Positions 6,911-12,437 of a DNA stretch of 17,559 nucleotides are shown here, piece after piece (positions within the stretch are counted from its first letter, which is position 1; the number at the start of each line of letters is the position of its first letter). Location: positions 1 to 17,559 of the forward strand of contig JAILBP010000014.1 of assembly GCA_024680835.1 (NCBI GenBank). Direction: 5' to 3'. Below the pieces are notes generated by a model. The model had not been told where the DNA came from. It made no database searches and worked only from the letters and a program-made list of their open reading frames with translations. The DNA is from RGIG6904 sp024680835 (GTDB lineage Bacteria; Bacillota; Clostridia; Lachnospirales; Lachnospiraceae). The translations under genes and the position numbers were made by a program.

Positions 6911-7393
6911 TCATTCAGCGGAATGCTGCCGGTAAAACTGCTTGGCATGCTCTATCACATCGTCTGATGCAAAGCGCTTTGGTATGATGAGCGCCGTGAT
7001 CCGGCCCGTGTATATGAGGAACTGATTTCTGCGATCCTTGAGACAGTATATCTCTTCCCAGGGTATGACGTTCTCCTCCTCACCGACCCTGATACCTACG
7101 CTCTCCTCGCTAATGGTGATGTTCACGGGTTTGGCAAACGTACCGCCCTTCCCCGCCGCCATCCGCGATCTCATCATGAGCGTAAAGGGTATATACCCCA
7201 GGATCACAAATCCCATTATGATGTATACCGCAAACAGTCCCGGTGTTATCCTGCCCCGTTCGGTAAAAGCCAGCACAAATGCGGCAATCCCTGCTATTAT
7301 AGACACTATGCCCTGACTGTGGGTATATGAATGGTACATATTAAACTCAAAAAGATCCTTTGCTGACAGATTTACTGTTATATCATATTTCAC
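6911..7393 (-). CDS. YcxB-like two-helix membrane protein
   Basis: About 160 aa. The frame is open to a TTG at 7435, but the promoter's -10 box overlaps that region, so I place the start at the GTG at 7393, which has AGGTGGTG at about 6 nt. The protein begins VKYDITVNLSAKDLFEFNMY. It has two transmembrane helices (about 28-44 and 52-75), a short polar turn, then a cytoplasmic beta domain with NITISEESVGIRVGEEENVIPWEEI, LIYTGRITALIIPKRF and a C-terminal helix. That order of helix pair and W-E-I / I-P-K-R-F motifs is characteristic of YcxB-like (DUF) proteins in Firmicutes. The role is unknown. It is the first gene of the t6A/RNase Z operon, 15 bp from tsaE. Confidence 0.75.
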   Translation of the reverse strand: MKYDITVNLSAKDLFEFNMYHSYTHSQGIVSIIAGIAAFVLAFTERGRITPGLFAVYIIMGFVILGYIPFTLMMRSRMAAGKGGTFAKPVNITISEESVGIRVGEEENVIPWEEIYCLKDRRNQFLIYTGRITALIIPKRFASDDVIEHAKQFYRQHSAE

Positions 7394-7423
7394 TTTTTTC
7401 ACCACCTGCCTATAGTCCTTTGT

Positions 7424-7453
7424 ATTATAACACAAAAGGAATTATATAAGCAA
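7424..7453 (-). promoter_or_regulatory. Sigma-A promoter of the ycxB-like/t6A/RNase Z operon
   Basis: TTGCTT (7448-7453), an 18-bp spacer, then consensus TATAAT (7424-7429) on the minus strand. The predicted start is near 7417, leaving a short leader of about 25 nt before the GTG at 7393. It lies just past the flotillin terminators. No other good promoter is seen before 2475, so it probably drives seven genes. Confidence 0.75.
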
Positions 7454-7460
7454 GCATAAG

Positions 7461-7488
7461 AAAAAAAGGGGGCATGACATTTTCCCCC
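7461..7488 (-). terminator. Second (tandem) terminator after the flotillin gene
   Basis: On the minus strand GGGGG (7484-7488) pairs with CCCCC (7468-7472) around an 11-nt loop and is followed directly by seven Ts (7461-7467). It acts as a back-up to the terminator at 7489-7540, whose T-tract forms its 5' edge. Confidence 0.65.
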
Positions 7489-7540
7489 AAAAAAATACCG
7501 GGCTGGCTGATCTCCCTTAAGGGAAATCGGTCAGCCCGGT
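7489..7540 (-). terminator. Main terminator of the flotillin gene
   Basis: An almost perfect palindrome covers 7497-7540: two 22-nt arms that differ at three positions only, around a TTAA turn. On the minus strand it is followed by A and seven Ts. It lies about 40 bp past the flotillin stop and strongly insulates the downstream operon. Confidence 0.9.
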
Positions 7541-7579
7541 AAGCTTTCACATACGCTATTATGCTGTCATATCAGCACT

Positions 7580-9121
7580 TTACTGAACAGTTCCCGTTGT
7601 CGGTGTTGCTGCGACTGCACCGGCCGTAGTTGCTGCGACTGCACCGGCTGCATTCTCAAGACCTGTCACGTTGATGTTCTTGGTGACTTTTGCATCGTAG
7701 GTGGAAGCACGCATTATCTCGGTGAAATCAACGCCTGTGGCCTCGGTCATGGTATCAAACACCTGCTTCATGACTACAGGCATGTTGCCTGATATCTGTG
7801 AAACACCACTGCCGTCCGATCCGGAACCGCCACCGTATATGTTCACCTTGTCTATGGATGCGAGCGGCTTTGCAACCTCTGCAGCCATCTCAGGCAGGAT
7901 CTTTACCATCATCTCTATGACAGCGGCACCGTTGTACTTGCGGTAAGCCTCAGCCTTCTTTTCCATGGCCTCAGCCTCGGCAAGACCTTTGGCTCTGATG
8001 GCCTCAGCCTCGGCAACACCCTTGGCTTTGATACCTGCCGCCTCCTGCTCTGCCGCATATCTTGTGGCATCAGCCTTTGCCTTCTGAGCCTCGGCTGCCT
8101 TTTCCTGCTCGTATTTCTCAGCCTCAGCCTGACGCTGACGCTGTACCAGCTTGGCCTCTGCGTCTTTTTCTGCCTTGTATTTCTCGGCATCGGCCTGACG
8201 CTCGATCTGTGCGGAAAGCTCCTGCTGGCGCACGATAACTTCTTTTTGTTTGAGCTCTGCCTCTCTCTCGGCTCTGGCGATCTGTACGTTGACTGCCTGA
8301 GTCTCGATGGTCTTGGCCTGCTCCTGTTTCTGGATCTCGTACGCGGCATCAGCCTCTGCGCGCTTGATATCAGCCTGAACCTTAAGCTCTGACCTCTTGA
8401 TATCCAGCTCGTTGTTGCGCTGTGCTATTGCAAGATCCGATACAACCTTGGCGTCGTTGGCTTCCTTTGCAGCCTCAGCCTGAGCCACAGCCACATCGCG
8501 CTCTGCGTTGGCTTTCGCGATGGAAGCGTCCTTCTGGATCTTGGACATATTGTCCTGACCGAGGGCATTGATAAGTCCCTTCTCATCCTCTATGCGCTGA
8601 ATGTTGCATGAGATGATCTGGATACCCAGGGACTTCATATCCACCTGAGCCTTCTCCTGAACCTCATCACCGAATTTTTTACGGTCGGTATTGAGCTCCC
8701 TGAGTTCGATGGTACCAATGATCTCACGAAGGTTACCCTGAAGGGAATCGGTGAGGGCTACCACAAAATCTCTCTCTTTCATGTTCAGGAAGTTTCTCTG
8801 TGCCTTTAAGATACCTTCCTCGGAAGTGTCAACCTTAACCTTGGCTACCGCGTCAATGTCAACACCGATGAAATCCTTGGTGGGGACATATCCGCCTGTC
8901 TTTATGTCGATGGAGATCTGCTTTAAGAGCAGTGTATCTTTTCTCTCTAAAAACGGGATCTTGATACCTGCGCGTCCGATGAGAACCTTCGGTTTCTTTT
9001 TGATACCGGAGATGATGTAAGCTGTATCCGGTGGTGCCTTCACGTAACCGCACATTGCGATCACGAGCAGCAGTACTACAATGACAACGATGGCAATAAC
9101 TGCACTCATTGGTATTGGCAT
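7580..9121 (-). CDS. floT: Flotillin-like SPFH/band 7 membrane-scaffold protein (FloT/YuaG type)
   Basis: 513 aa, matching FloT (about 510) rather than the shorter FloA. ATG 8 nt after AAAGGAGG. Residues 6-26 form an N-terminal membrane segment (SAVIAIVVIVVLLLVIAMCG), followed by the SPFH domain at about 28-190 (PPDTAYIISGIKKKPKVLIG, GVDIDAVAKVKVD, LGIQIISCNIQRIEDE). Residues about 190-395 form a long charged coiled coil rich in AEAE, KAEKDAEAK and AEAEAIRAKG units, the classic flotillin oligomerisation region. Residues 396-430 are the conserved AAVIEMMVKILPEMAAEVAKPL block. After a GGGSGSDGSG linker, the C-terminal tail ends in two copies of AGAVAAT. Flotillins organise functional membrane microdomains. 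The usual NfeD-family partner is not adjacent. It is flanked by its own promoter and two terminators, so it is monocistronic. Confidence 0.93.
   Translation of the reverse strand: MPIPMSAVIAIVVIVVLLLVIAMCGYVKAPPDTAYIISGIKKKPKVLIGRAGIKIPFLERKDTLLLKQISIDIKTGGYVPTKDFIGVDIDAVAKVKVDTSEEGILKAQRNFLNMKERDFVVALTDSLQGNLREIIGTIELRELNTDRKKFGDEVQEKAQVDMKSLGIQIISCNIQRIEDEKGLINALGQDNMSKIQKDASIAKANAERDVAVAQAEAAKEANDAKVVSDLAIAQRNNELDIKRSELKVQADIKRAEADAAYEIQKQEQAKTIETQAVNVQIARAEREAELKQKEVIVRQQELSAQIERQADAEKYKAEKDAEAKLVQRQRQAEAEKYEQEKAAEAQKAKADATRYAAEQEAAGIKAKGVAEAEAIRAKGLAEAEAMEKKAEAYRKYNGAAVIEMMVKILPEMAAEVAKPLASIDKVNIYGGGSGSDGSGVSQISGNMPVVMKQVFDTMTEATGVDFTEIMRASTYDAKVTKNINVTGLENAAGAVAATTAGAVAATPTTGTVQ
7605..7648. 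repeat. 24-bp-period direct repeat at the flotillin C-terminus
   Basis: The same 20-bp sequence occurs at 7605-7624 and 7629-7648 with no mismatch, one 24-bp period apart. It encodes two copies of an eight-residue AGAVAAT-type unit near the flotillin C-terminus. Because the period is a multiple of three, copy-number change would keep the frame. Confidence 0.85.
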
Positions 9122-9188
9122 AACTTAACCCTCCTTTGTGTTGAACTGTTGATATATTTAGCAAAGCCTTAGTGCATCAAGCCGGCAA

Positions 9189-9218
9189 AATATAATGCAC
9201 AAGACTTTCCTGACACAA
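9189..9218 (-). promoter_or_regulatory. Candidate sigma-A promoter of the flotillin gene
   Basis: TTGTGT (9213-9218), 18-bp spacer, TATATT (9189-9194). The predicted start is near 9182, giving a leader of about 60 nt. An inverted repeat GCTTCATG (9225-9232) / CATGAAGC (9247-9254) lies just upstream. It could be an operator or a weak hairpin at the end of the chemoreceptor mRNA; it has no U-tract. Confidence 0.5.
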
Positions 9219-9277
9219 CTGAACGCTTCATGTATAAAGCATGAGCCATGAAGCATCGCTCTGACTCATCACAGCCC

Positions 9278-10987
9278 TTACAGTCTGTAATCGGAAACCT
9301 TTTCCTCCAGCTCGCCTACAGAAGCTTCCACTTCCTCGCTCTCGCTCCTGATGGTGGTAACTGCTCCCGCCAGAGCATTGATGTTGCCCGCAACATCCGA
9401 GATCTGGTCGCTGCAATCCTGTATTGTGCCGGATATTTCAGAGATATCGGAAGATACCCCGCTGATGCTCTCCTCTATGGCTCTCACGTCTTTGGTATAA
9501 GAATCCAAAAGCCCCTTCATCCGGTCTGAATCCTCGTAATAGCGGTCTGCTATCTTCAAGAACTCCGCATAATCCGGCATTATAGTGTCATTTATGAGCG
9601 CCAGCACACTGTCGCTGGCATTTATCAGCTCATCCACCGAAGTGATCACATTACTGCTGATATTGCTGATGTTTTCAGCCGTAGTCTTGGAGCTGTCCGC
9701 AAGATTTCGTATCTCATCCGCCACGACAGCGAAGCCCTTGCCGGCCTCCCCTGCCCTGGCCGCCTCTATGCTGGCATTTAATGCCAGAAGGTTGGTCTGA
9801 TCTGCAATGTCCAGGATCTGTGTCACAAGTTCCTTAATAGCGGTGACCTGACGGCTCTGCTCTATTCCGCTCCTAAGCTGCCTGCCCTTTTCATCTATGG
9901 TGAGTCTTACTGTATTGCTCTTGTGTTCTGTTGTCTGTTTTATATCCGTAGCATGTGCCCTGATCTCATCAACAAGATCATCACCCTTGGATATGGCTGT
10001 CAAAATATTCCGTGCCGACTGCAAAACCTCATCGGTCAGCCGGTTCACATCGCTTATGGAAGCCGCCACATCCCTCATGGCATCCGACAGCTTCTCCGTG
10101 GTCTCCCCCGCCAAAACAGCATTTTCCTCAGATGATGTCACATTGGAAGCCATGGTGCCGACGGCATCATTTACGGAATGGGTCACATTCGTGATGGAAA
10201 CCATAAGCTCATGCATGTTTATGATAAATCTGTTGATATTCTCGGAGATGGTCTCCAGCTCGTTTCCGCTCGTCTCCTCAATGAGCCTTGTGAGATCGTG
10301 ACTGCCGTTGGAGAGATCCTCCACCTTCGAGTTCACGCTGACAAAGCCGTTCCTGAGCCTTATACAGATCAATATGACCGCTGCCAGCATTATCACAAAT
10401 ACCACAAGACAGATGCCAAATAAGAGAAACGCCACACTCCTGGCATGACTCTGGATCTTCGTATAATCAAGATCGATGCCGACAATGGCTATGACCTCAT
10501 CTCCGTCAAAAACAGGGGCATACGCCGTTATGACAGCACCCCACTCATCAACTGTAGGCTCGTCATTGACGGAAACATTTCCCTGAAACGCACTCAGCAT
10601 GTCAGGCTCCATCTCATATTCCTCTCCGGGCTCAGCCGGATCCTCCTGATCCGCGTCCACCAGAAAATGAGCGGTTTCCTCATCATCCATCGCCATTGTG
10701 TATGCATATTCCACCGACTCGGTCTCATAATAGATGGTCAGCTCTTCCAGAATATTCTCGTAGGCTTCCTCATCCTCATAGTCGGCCGCAAATCTCTTGA
10801 CCATCTCCGGATCCAGAAGTCTCGCCGCGGTCTGAACCAGCTCTGTGGAGCTCAGCTGATACTGCCGCAGCATCATGTCAGCGACCTTTTTGTAAGACGC
10901 AATGCCTATGACAAGATCTCCTATGGCCACTATGATACCGATCAAAAGTCCTATCTCTACTGTTATCTTGTTTTTTCTGGTTTTCAT
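9278..10987 (-). CDS. Methyl-accepting chemotaxis protein with Cache-like extracellular sensor
   Basis: 569 aa, ATG preceded by AAAAGGG. A basic N-terminus (MKTRKNK), TM1 at about 9-31, an extracellular sensor at about 32-183, TM2 at about 185-209, a HAMP-like region at about 208-265 and the cytoplasmic signalling coiled coil to 569. The hairpin tip (about 389-431; DIADQTNLLALNASIEAARA, GKGFAVVADEIRNLA) is the CheA/CheW-binding signature. The sensor ends in WGAVITAYAPVFDGDEVIAIVGIDLDY, the pattern of a single Cache domain. It also holds an unusually acidic stretch at 70-130 (EDEEAYENILEE, DADQEDPAEPGEEYEMEPD), which could respond to cations or a cationic ligand, but that is speculation. No CheR-binding pentapeptide ends the protein. 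It is monocistronic or read from upstream cvfB (52-bp gap). Confidence 0.92.
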   Translation of the reverse strand: MKTRKNKITVEIGLLIGIIVAIGDLVIGIASYKKVADMMLRQYQLSSTELVQTAARLLDPEMVKRFAADYEDEEAYENILEELTIYYETESVEYAYTMAMDDEETAHFLVDADQEDPAEPGEEYEMEPDMLSAFQGNVSVNDEPTVDEWGAVITAYAPVFDGDEVIAIVGIDLDYTKIQSHARSVAFLLFGICLVVFVIMLAAVILICIRLRNGFVSVNSKVEDLSNGSHDLTRLIEETSGNELETISENINRFIINMHELMVSITNVTHSVNDAVGTMASNVTSSEENAVLAGETTEKLSDAMRDVAASISDVNRLTDEVLQSARNILTAISKGDDLVDEIRAHATDIKQTTEHKSNTVRLTIDEKGRQLRSGIEQSRQVTAIKELVTQILDIADQTNLLALNASIEAARAGEAGKGFAVVADEIRNLADSSKTTAENISNISSNVITSVDELINASDSVLALINDTIMPDYAEFLKIADRYYEDSDRMKGLLDSYTKDVRAIEESISGVSSDISEISGTIQDCSDQISDVAGNINALAGAVTTIRSESEEVEASVGELEEKVSDYRL

Positions 10988-11039
10988 ATGTTTTCCCTTT
11001 TAAATGATTCCAACCAAAACTGCTTACGGACAGCCAACA

Positions 11040-11954
11040 TCAATCACTGACCTTACGGATGGCATTCTCCGTTATGATGATCCGTCTCTCTTTGTAAAGA
11101 TGACCTACGGCACGCTTAAATGCCGCCTTGCTCATGGAAAGTTCCCTGAATATGGTCTCCGGCGATGCCTTATCATTGAAGGGCAGCACTCCGGCAAACT
11201 CATCTATCACTCTCATAACTTTTTCAGCATCAGACTCAATCTCTTCAAAGGCACGTTTTCTGGTGGTGACATCCACCTTTCCGTCCTCCTTGATGCCGGT
11301 GATCTTCACATCTATCACATCACCGATCTTCAGACCCTCTCTGCCCTCCTTGCGGGGGATCATGGCTGAATATCTGTCCTCTATTGCCACGAATGTGCCA
11401 AAGTCATGTCCAAACTCGTAAACTCTGGCTTTCACCGTCTCGCCCGCCTCATAAGGGCAGTTTCTGTGCATATATTCATAAAGATGGCGCATACCGGCGC
11501 AAAGCCTTCCGCTCTTGTCTATGTACAAACGCACCAATGCCTTATCGCCCGGCTTAAGCTCCGCAGTCATCTCGCTGTAGGGTAAAAAGAGCTGTTTGTC
11601 AAGTCCCCAGTCCAGAAAGGCTCCGGTTCGGTTTACATCGCATACCTCCAGTGCAGCTATGTCGTCAAGCTTTATGTAAGGTTCTTTTACCGTAGCGATG
11701 GGTCTGTCCTCGGAATCCCTGTATATGAACACCTTAAGCTTATCACCGGGCTTTGTGCCTGCGGGAATTTCCCTTCCCGGCAGCAGAACCTCTGCCTCTC
11801 TGTCTTCACCGTCACCAAGATACACTCCGGATTCGGTTTCTCTCAGCACTGTCAGCGTCACAGTCCTGCCCAGATATTTATTTTGCTTTATCTCGCGACG
11901 CCTGTAGCCCTTACCGCTGCGGGATTTGTTTTTGTTATTGAATCTGTTATCCAT
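11040..11954 (-). CDS. cvfB: CvfB/YitL-type S1 RNA-binding protein
   Basis: 304 aa, ATG at 11952-11954. A basic 25-residue tail (NKNKSRSGKGYRRREIKQNK) precedes three S1-like OB domains: about 28-92 (YLGRTVTLTVLRETESGVYL), 96-155 (VNRTGAFLDWGLDKQLFLP) and 168-233 (VKARVYEFGHDFGTFVAIEDRYSAMIP). A winged-helix domain follows at about 240-304 (PFNDKASPETIFRELSMSKAAFKRAVGHLYKERRI). That order is diagnostic of CvfB. CvfB-family proteins bind RNA and affect virulence-factor expression in Staphylococcus; their role in Clostridia is not established. The basic N-terminal tail is longer than the core family requires. The ribosome binding site is only AGG, so start confidence is moderate. It lies directly downstream of the structured element at 12034-12259 and is probably monocistronic or followed by the chemoreceptor gene. 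Confidence 0.92.
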   Translation of the reverse strand: MDNRFNNKNKSRSGKGYRRREIKQNKYLGRTVTLTVLRETESGVYLGDGEDREAEVLLPGREIPAGTKPGDKLKVFIYRDSEDRPIATVKEPYIKLDDIAALEVCDVNRTGAFLDWGLDKQLFLPYSEMTAELKPGDKALVRLYIDKSGRLCAGMRHLYEYMHRNCPYEAGETVKARVYEFGHDFGTFVAIEDRYSAMIPRKEGREGLKIGDVIDVKITGIKEDGKVDVTTRKRAFEEIESDAEKVMRVIDEFAGVLPFNDKASPETIFRELSMSKAAFKRAVGHLYKERRIIITENAIRKVSD

Positions 11955-11989
11955 ATCTATTAATACCTGTCAATGCAAAATGTAGGTTT

Positions 11990-12018
11990 ATTGTATCACC
12001 AAAGTCGGGTTTTTACTA
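11990..12018 (-). promoter_or_regulatory. Candidate extended -10 promoter of cvfB
   Basis: TGATACAAT (11990-11998) gives a near-consensus extended -10. A poor -35 (TAGTAA, 12013-12018) lies 17 bp upstream. The start would be near 11983, so the cvfB mRNA would have a leader of about 29 nt and would not include the structured element. Confidence 0.45.
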
Positions 12019-12033
12019 TCGTATTATTTTCAT

Positions 12034-12259
12034 GTCACTATTCACAGCCACTTCACATTCATTCTACAGGCCCGCCCCGGCATCGGCAATCTGCTCAGCA
12101 AGCTGGCAGAATTGCCTTTCCGGGCTCTACTGCCGCTATCGCGGCCGCCTGTATCATTCATGTGAAGTGACTGATTCCAGTCAATATCCAACGTTCAGTC
12201 CGCCATGCCCGCAAGCGGTCAGGCTGACCGGACATTGGATATTGGCTGTGAATAGTGAC
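12034..12259 (-). repeat. 226-bp multi-hairpin element with 17-bp perfect terminal inverted repeats (possible structured RNA or MITE-like unit)
   Basis: This fills most of the 348-bp gene-free stretch between cvfB and tRNA-Gln. Terminal arms GTCACTATTCACAGCCA (12034-12050) and its exact reverse complement (12243-12259) close the element. Inside is stem P2: 12049-12058 with 12160-12169, and 12065-12071 with 12147-12153, with TCATTC on both sides between them. P2 encloses a long hairpin (12074-12080/12120-12125, 12085-12094/12106-12116) and a GC hairpin (12132-12136/12141-12145). A second domain is P3: 12182-12191 with 12235-12244, plus 12198-12202 with 12229-12233. A 6-bp hairpin (12168-12173/12178-12183) lies between the two domains. 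Nothing here looks coding. On the minus strand the duplicated 6-mer forms tandem G-A pairs, favouring that strand as RNA. It lies beyond the tRNA-Gln terminator and upstream of the likely cvfB promoter. I do not recognise it as a known RNA family, and no target-site duplication is obvious. Confidence 0.75.
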
Positions 12260-12265
12260 TTTGGG

Positions 12266-12297
12266 AAAAAAAATCCCGGTGGAGATTCCACCGGGAT
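12266..12297 (-). terminator. Terminator of tRNA-Gln
   Basis: A perfect 11-bp stem (12273-12283 with 12287-12297) around a 3-nt loop. On the minus strand it is followed by a run of eight Ts counted from the stem's last base (12266-12273). It starts 6 bp past the tRNA 3' end and probably also ends read-through transcripts from the ABC permease gene. Confidence 0.95.
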
Positions 12298-12302
12298 CAA
12301 AA

Positions 12303-12375
12303 CTGGCCCACTAGGATTCGAACCTAGGTAATGACGGAGTCAGAGTCCGTTGCCTTACCGCTTGGCGATGGGCCA
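12303..12375 (-). tRNA. tRNA-Gln (anticodon CTG)
   Basis: 73 nt on the minus strand. The acceptor stem TGGCCCA pairs with TGGGCCA, the discriminator is G, the D arm is GCCAAGCGGTAAGGC, the anticodon stem ACGGA/TCCGT has loop CTCTGAC (anticodon CTG, reading CAG), and the T arm is CCTAGGTTCGAATCCTAG. No CCA is encoded, so RNase Z processing is needed. The U1-A72 type acceptor end is typical of bacterial tRNA-Gln. Confidence 0.95.
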
Positions 12376-12395
12376 TTGTCTTTCCAACAGTGGGT

Positions 12396-12424
12396 ATTAT
12401 ACAAGAGAGTATAATAAAATGCAA
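12396..12424 (-). promoter_or_regulatory. Sigma-A promoter of tRNA-Gln
   Basis: TTGCAT (12419-12424), 17-bp spacer, consensus TATAAT (12396-12401). The start near 12389 gives a leader of about 14 nt. The -35 box is only 13 bp past the stop of the permease gene ending at 12438, and no terminator separates them. Confidence 0.9.
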
Positions 12425-12437
12425 GCACTTTTTTGTT

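Noticed and set aside
7915..8349. 144-aa Arg/Pro/Ser-rich open frame on the minus strand
   Set aside because: It is a shifted reading of the flotillin coiled-coil coding repeats (GCx-GAx codons), with no start signal of its own.
9225..9254. Inverted repeat as a terminator for the chemoreceptor gene
   Set aside because: The arms are only eight bp, AT-rich, and no U-tract follows on the minus strand.
10445..11050. 201-aa open frame on the + strand
   Set aside because: Antisense to the chemoreceptor sensor region; composition is that of a shadow frame rich in His, Arg and Leu.
11991..12019. Possible + strand promoter (TTGTAT, 17 bp, TACTAT) reading into the structured element
   Set aside because: Both boxes are poor matches, no T-tailed terminator follows on the + strand, and the tandem G-A argument favours the minus strand. 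Not excluded without transcript data.
12034..12259. Structured element as a T-box, riboswitch or 6S RNA
   Set aside because: No T-box sequence, no known aptamer core that I recognise, no terminator/anti-terminator next to cvfB, and the multi-branched shape does not fit the single long hairpin of 6S RNA.
12032..12331. 99-aa open frame across the structured element into tRNA-Gln
   Set aside because: It ends by translating the tRNA and its terminator, so it is not a gene.
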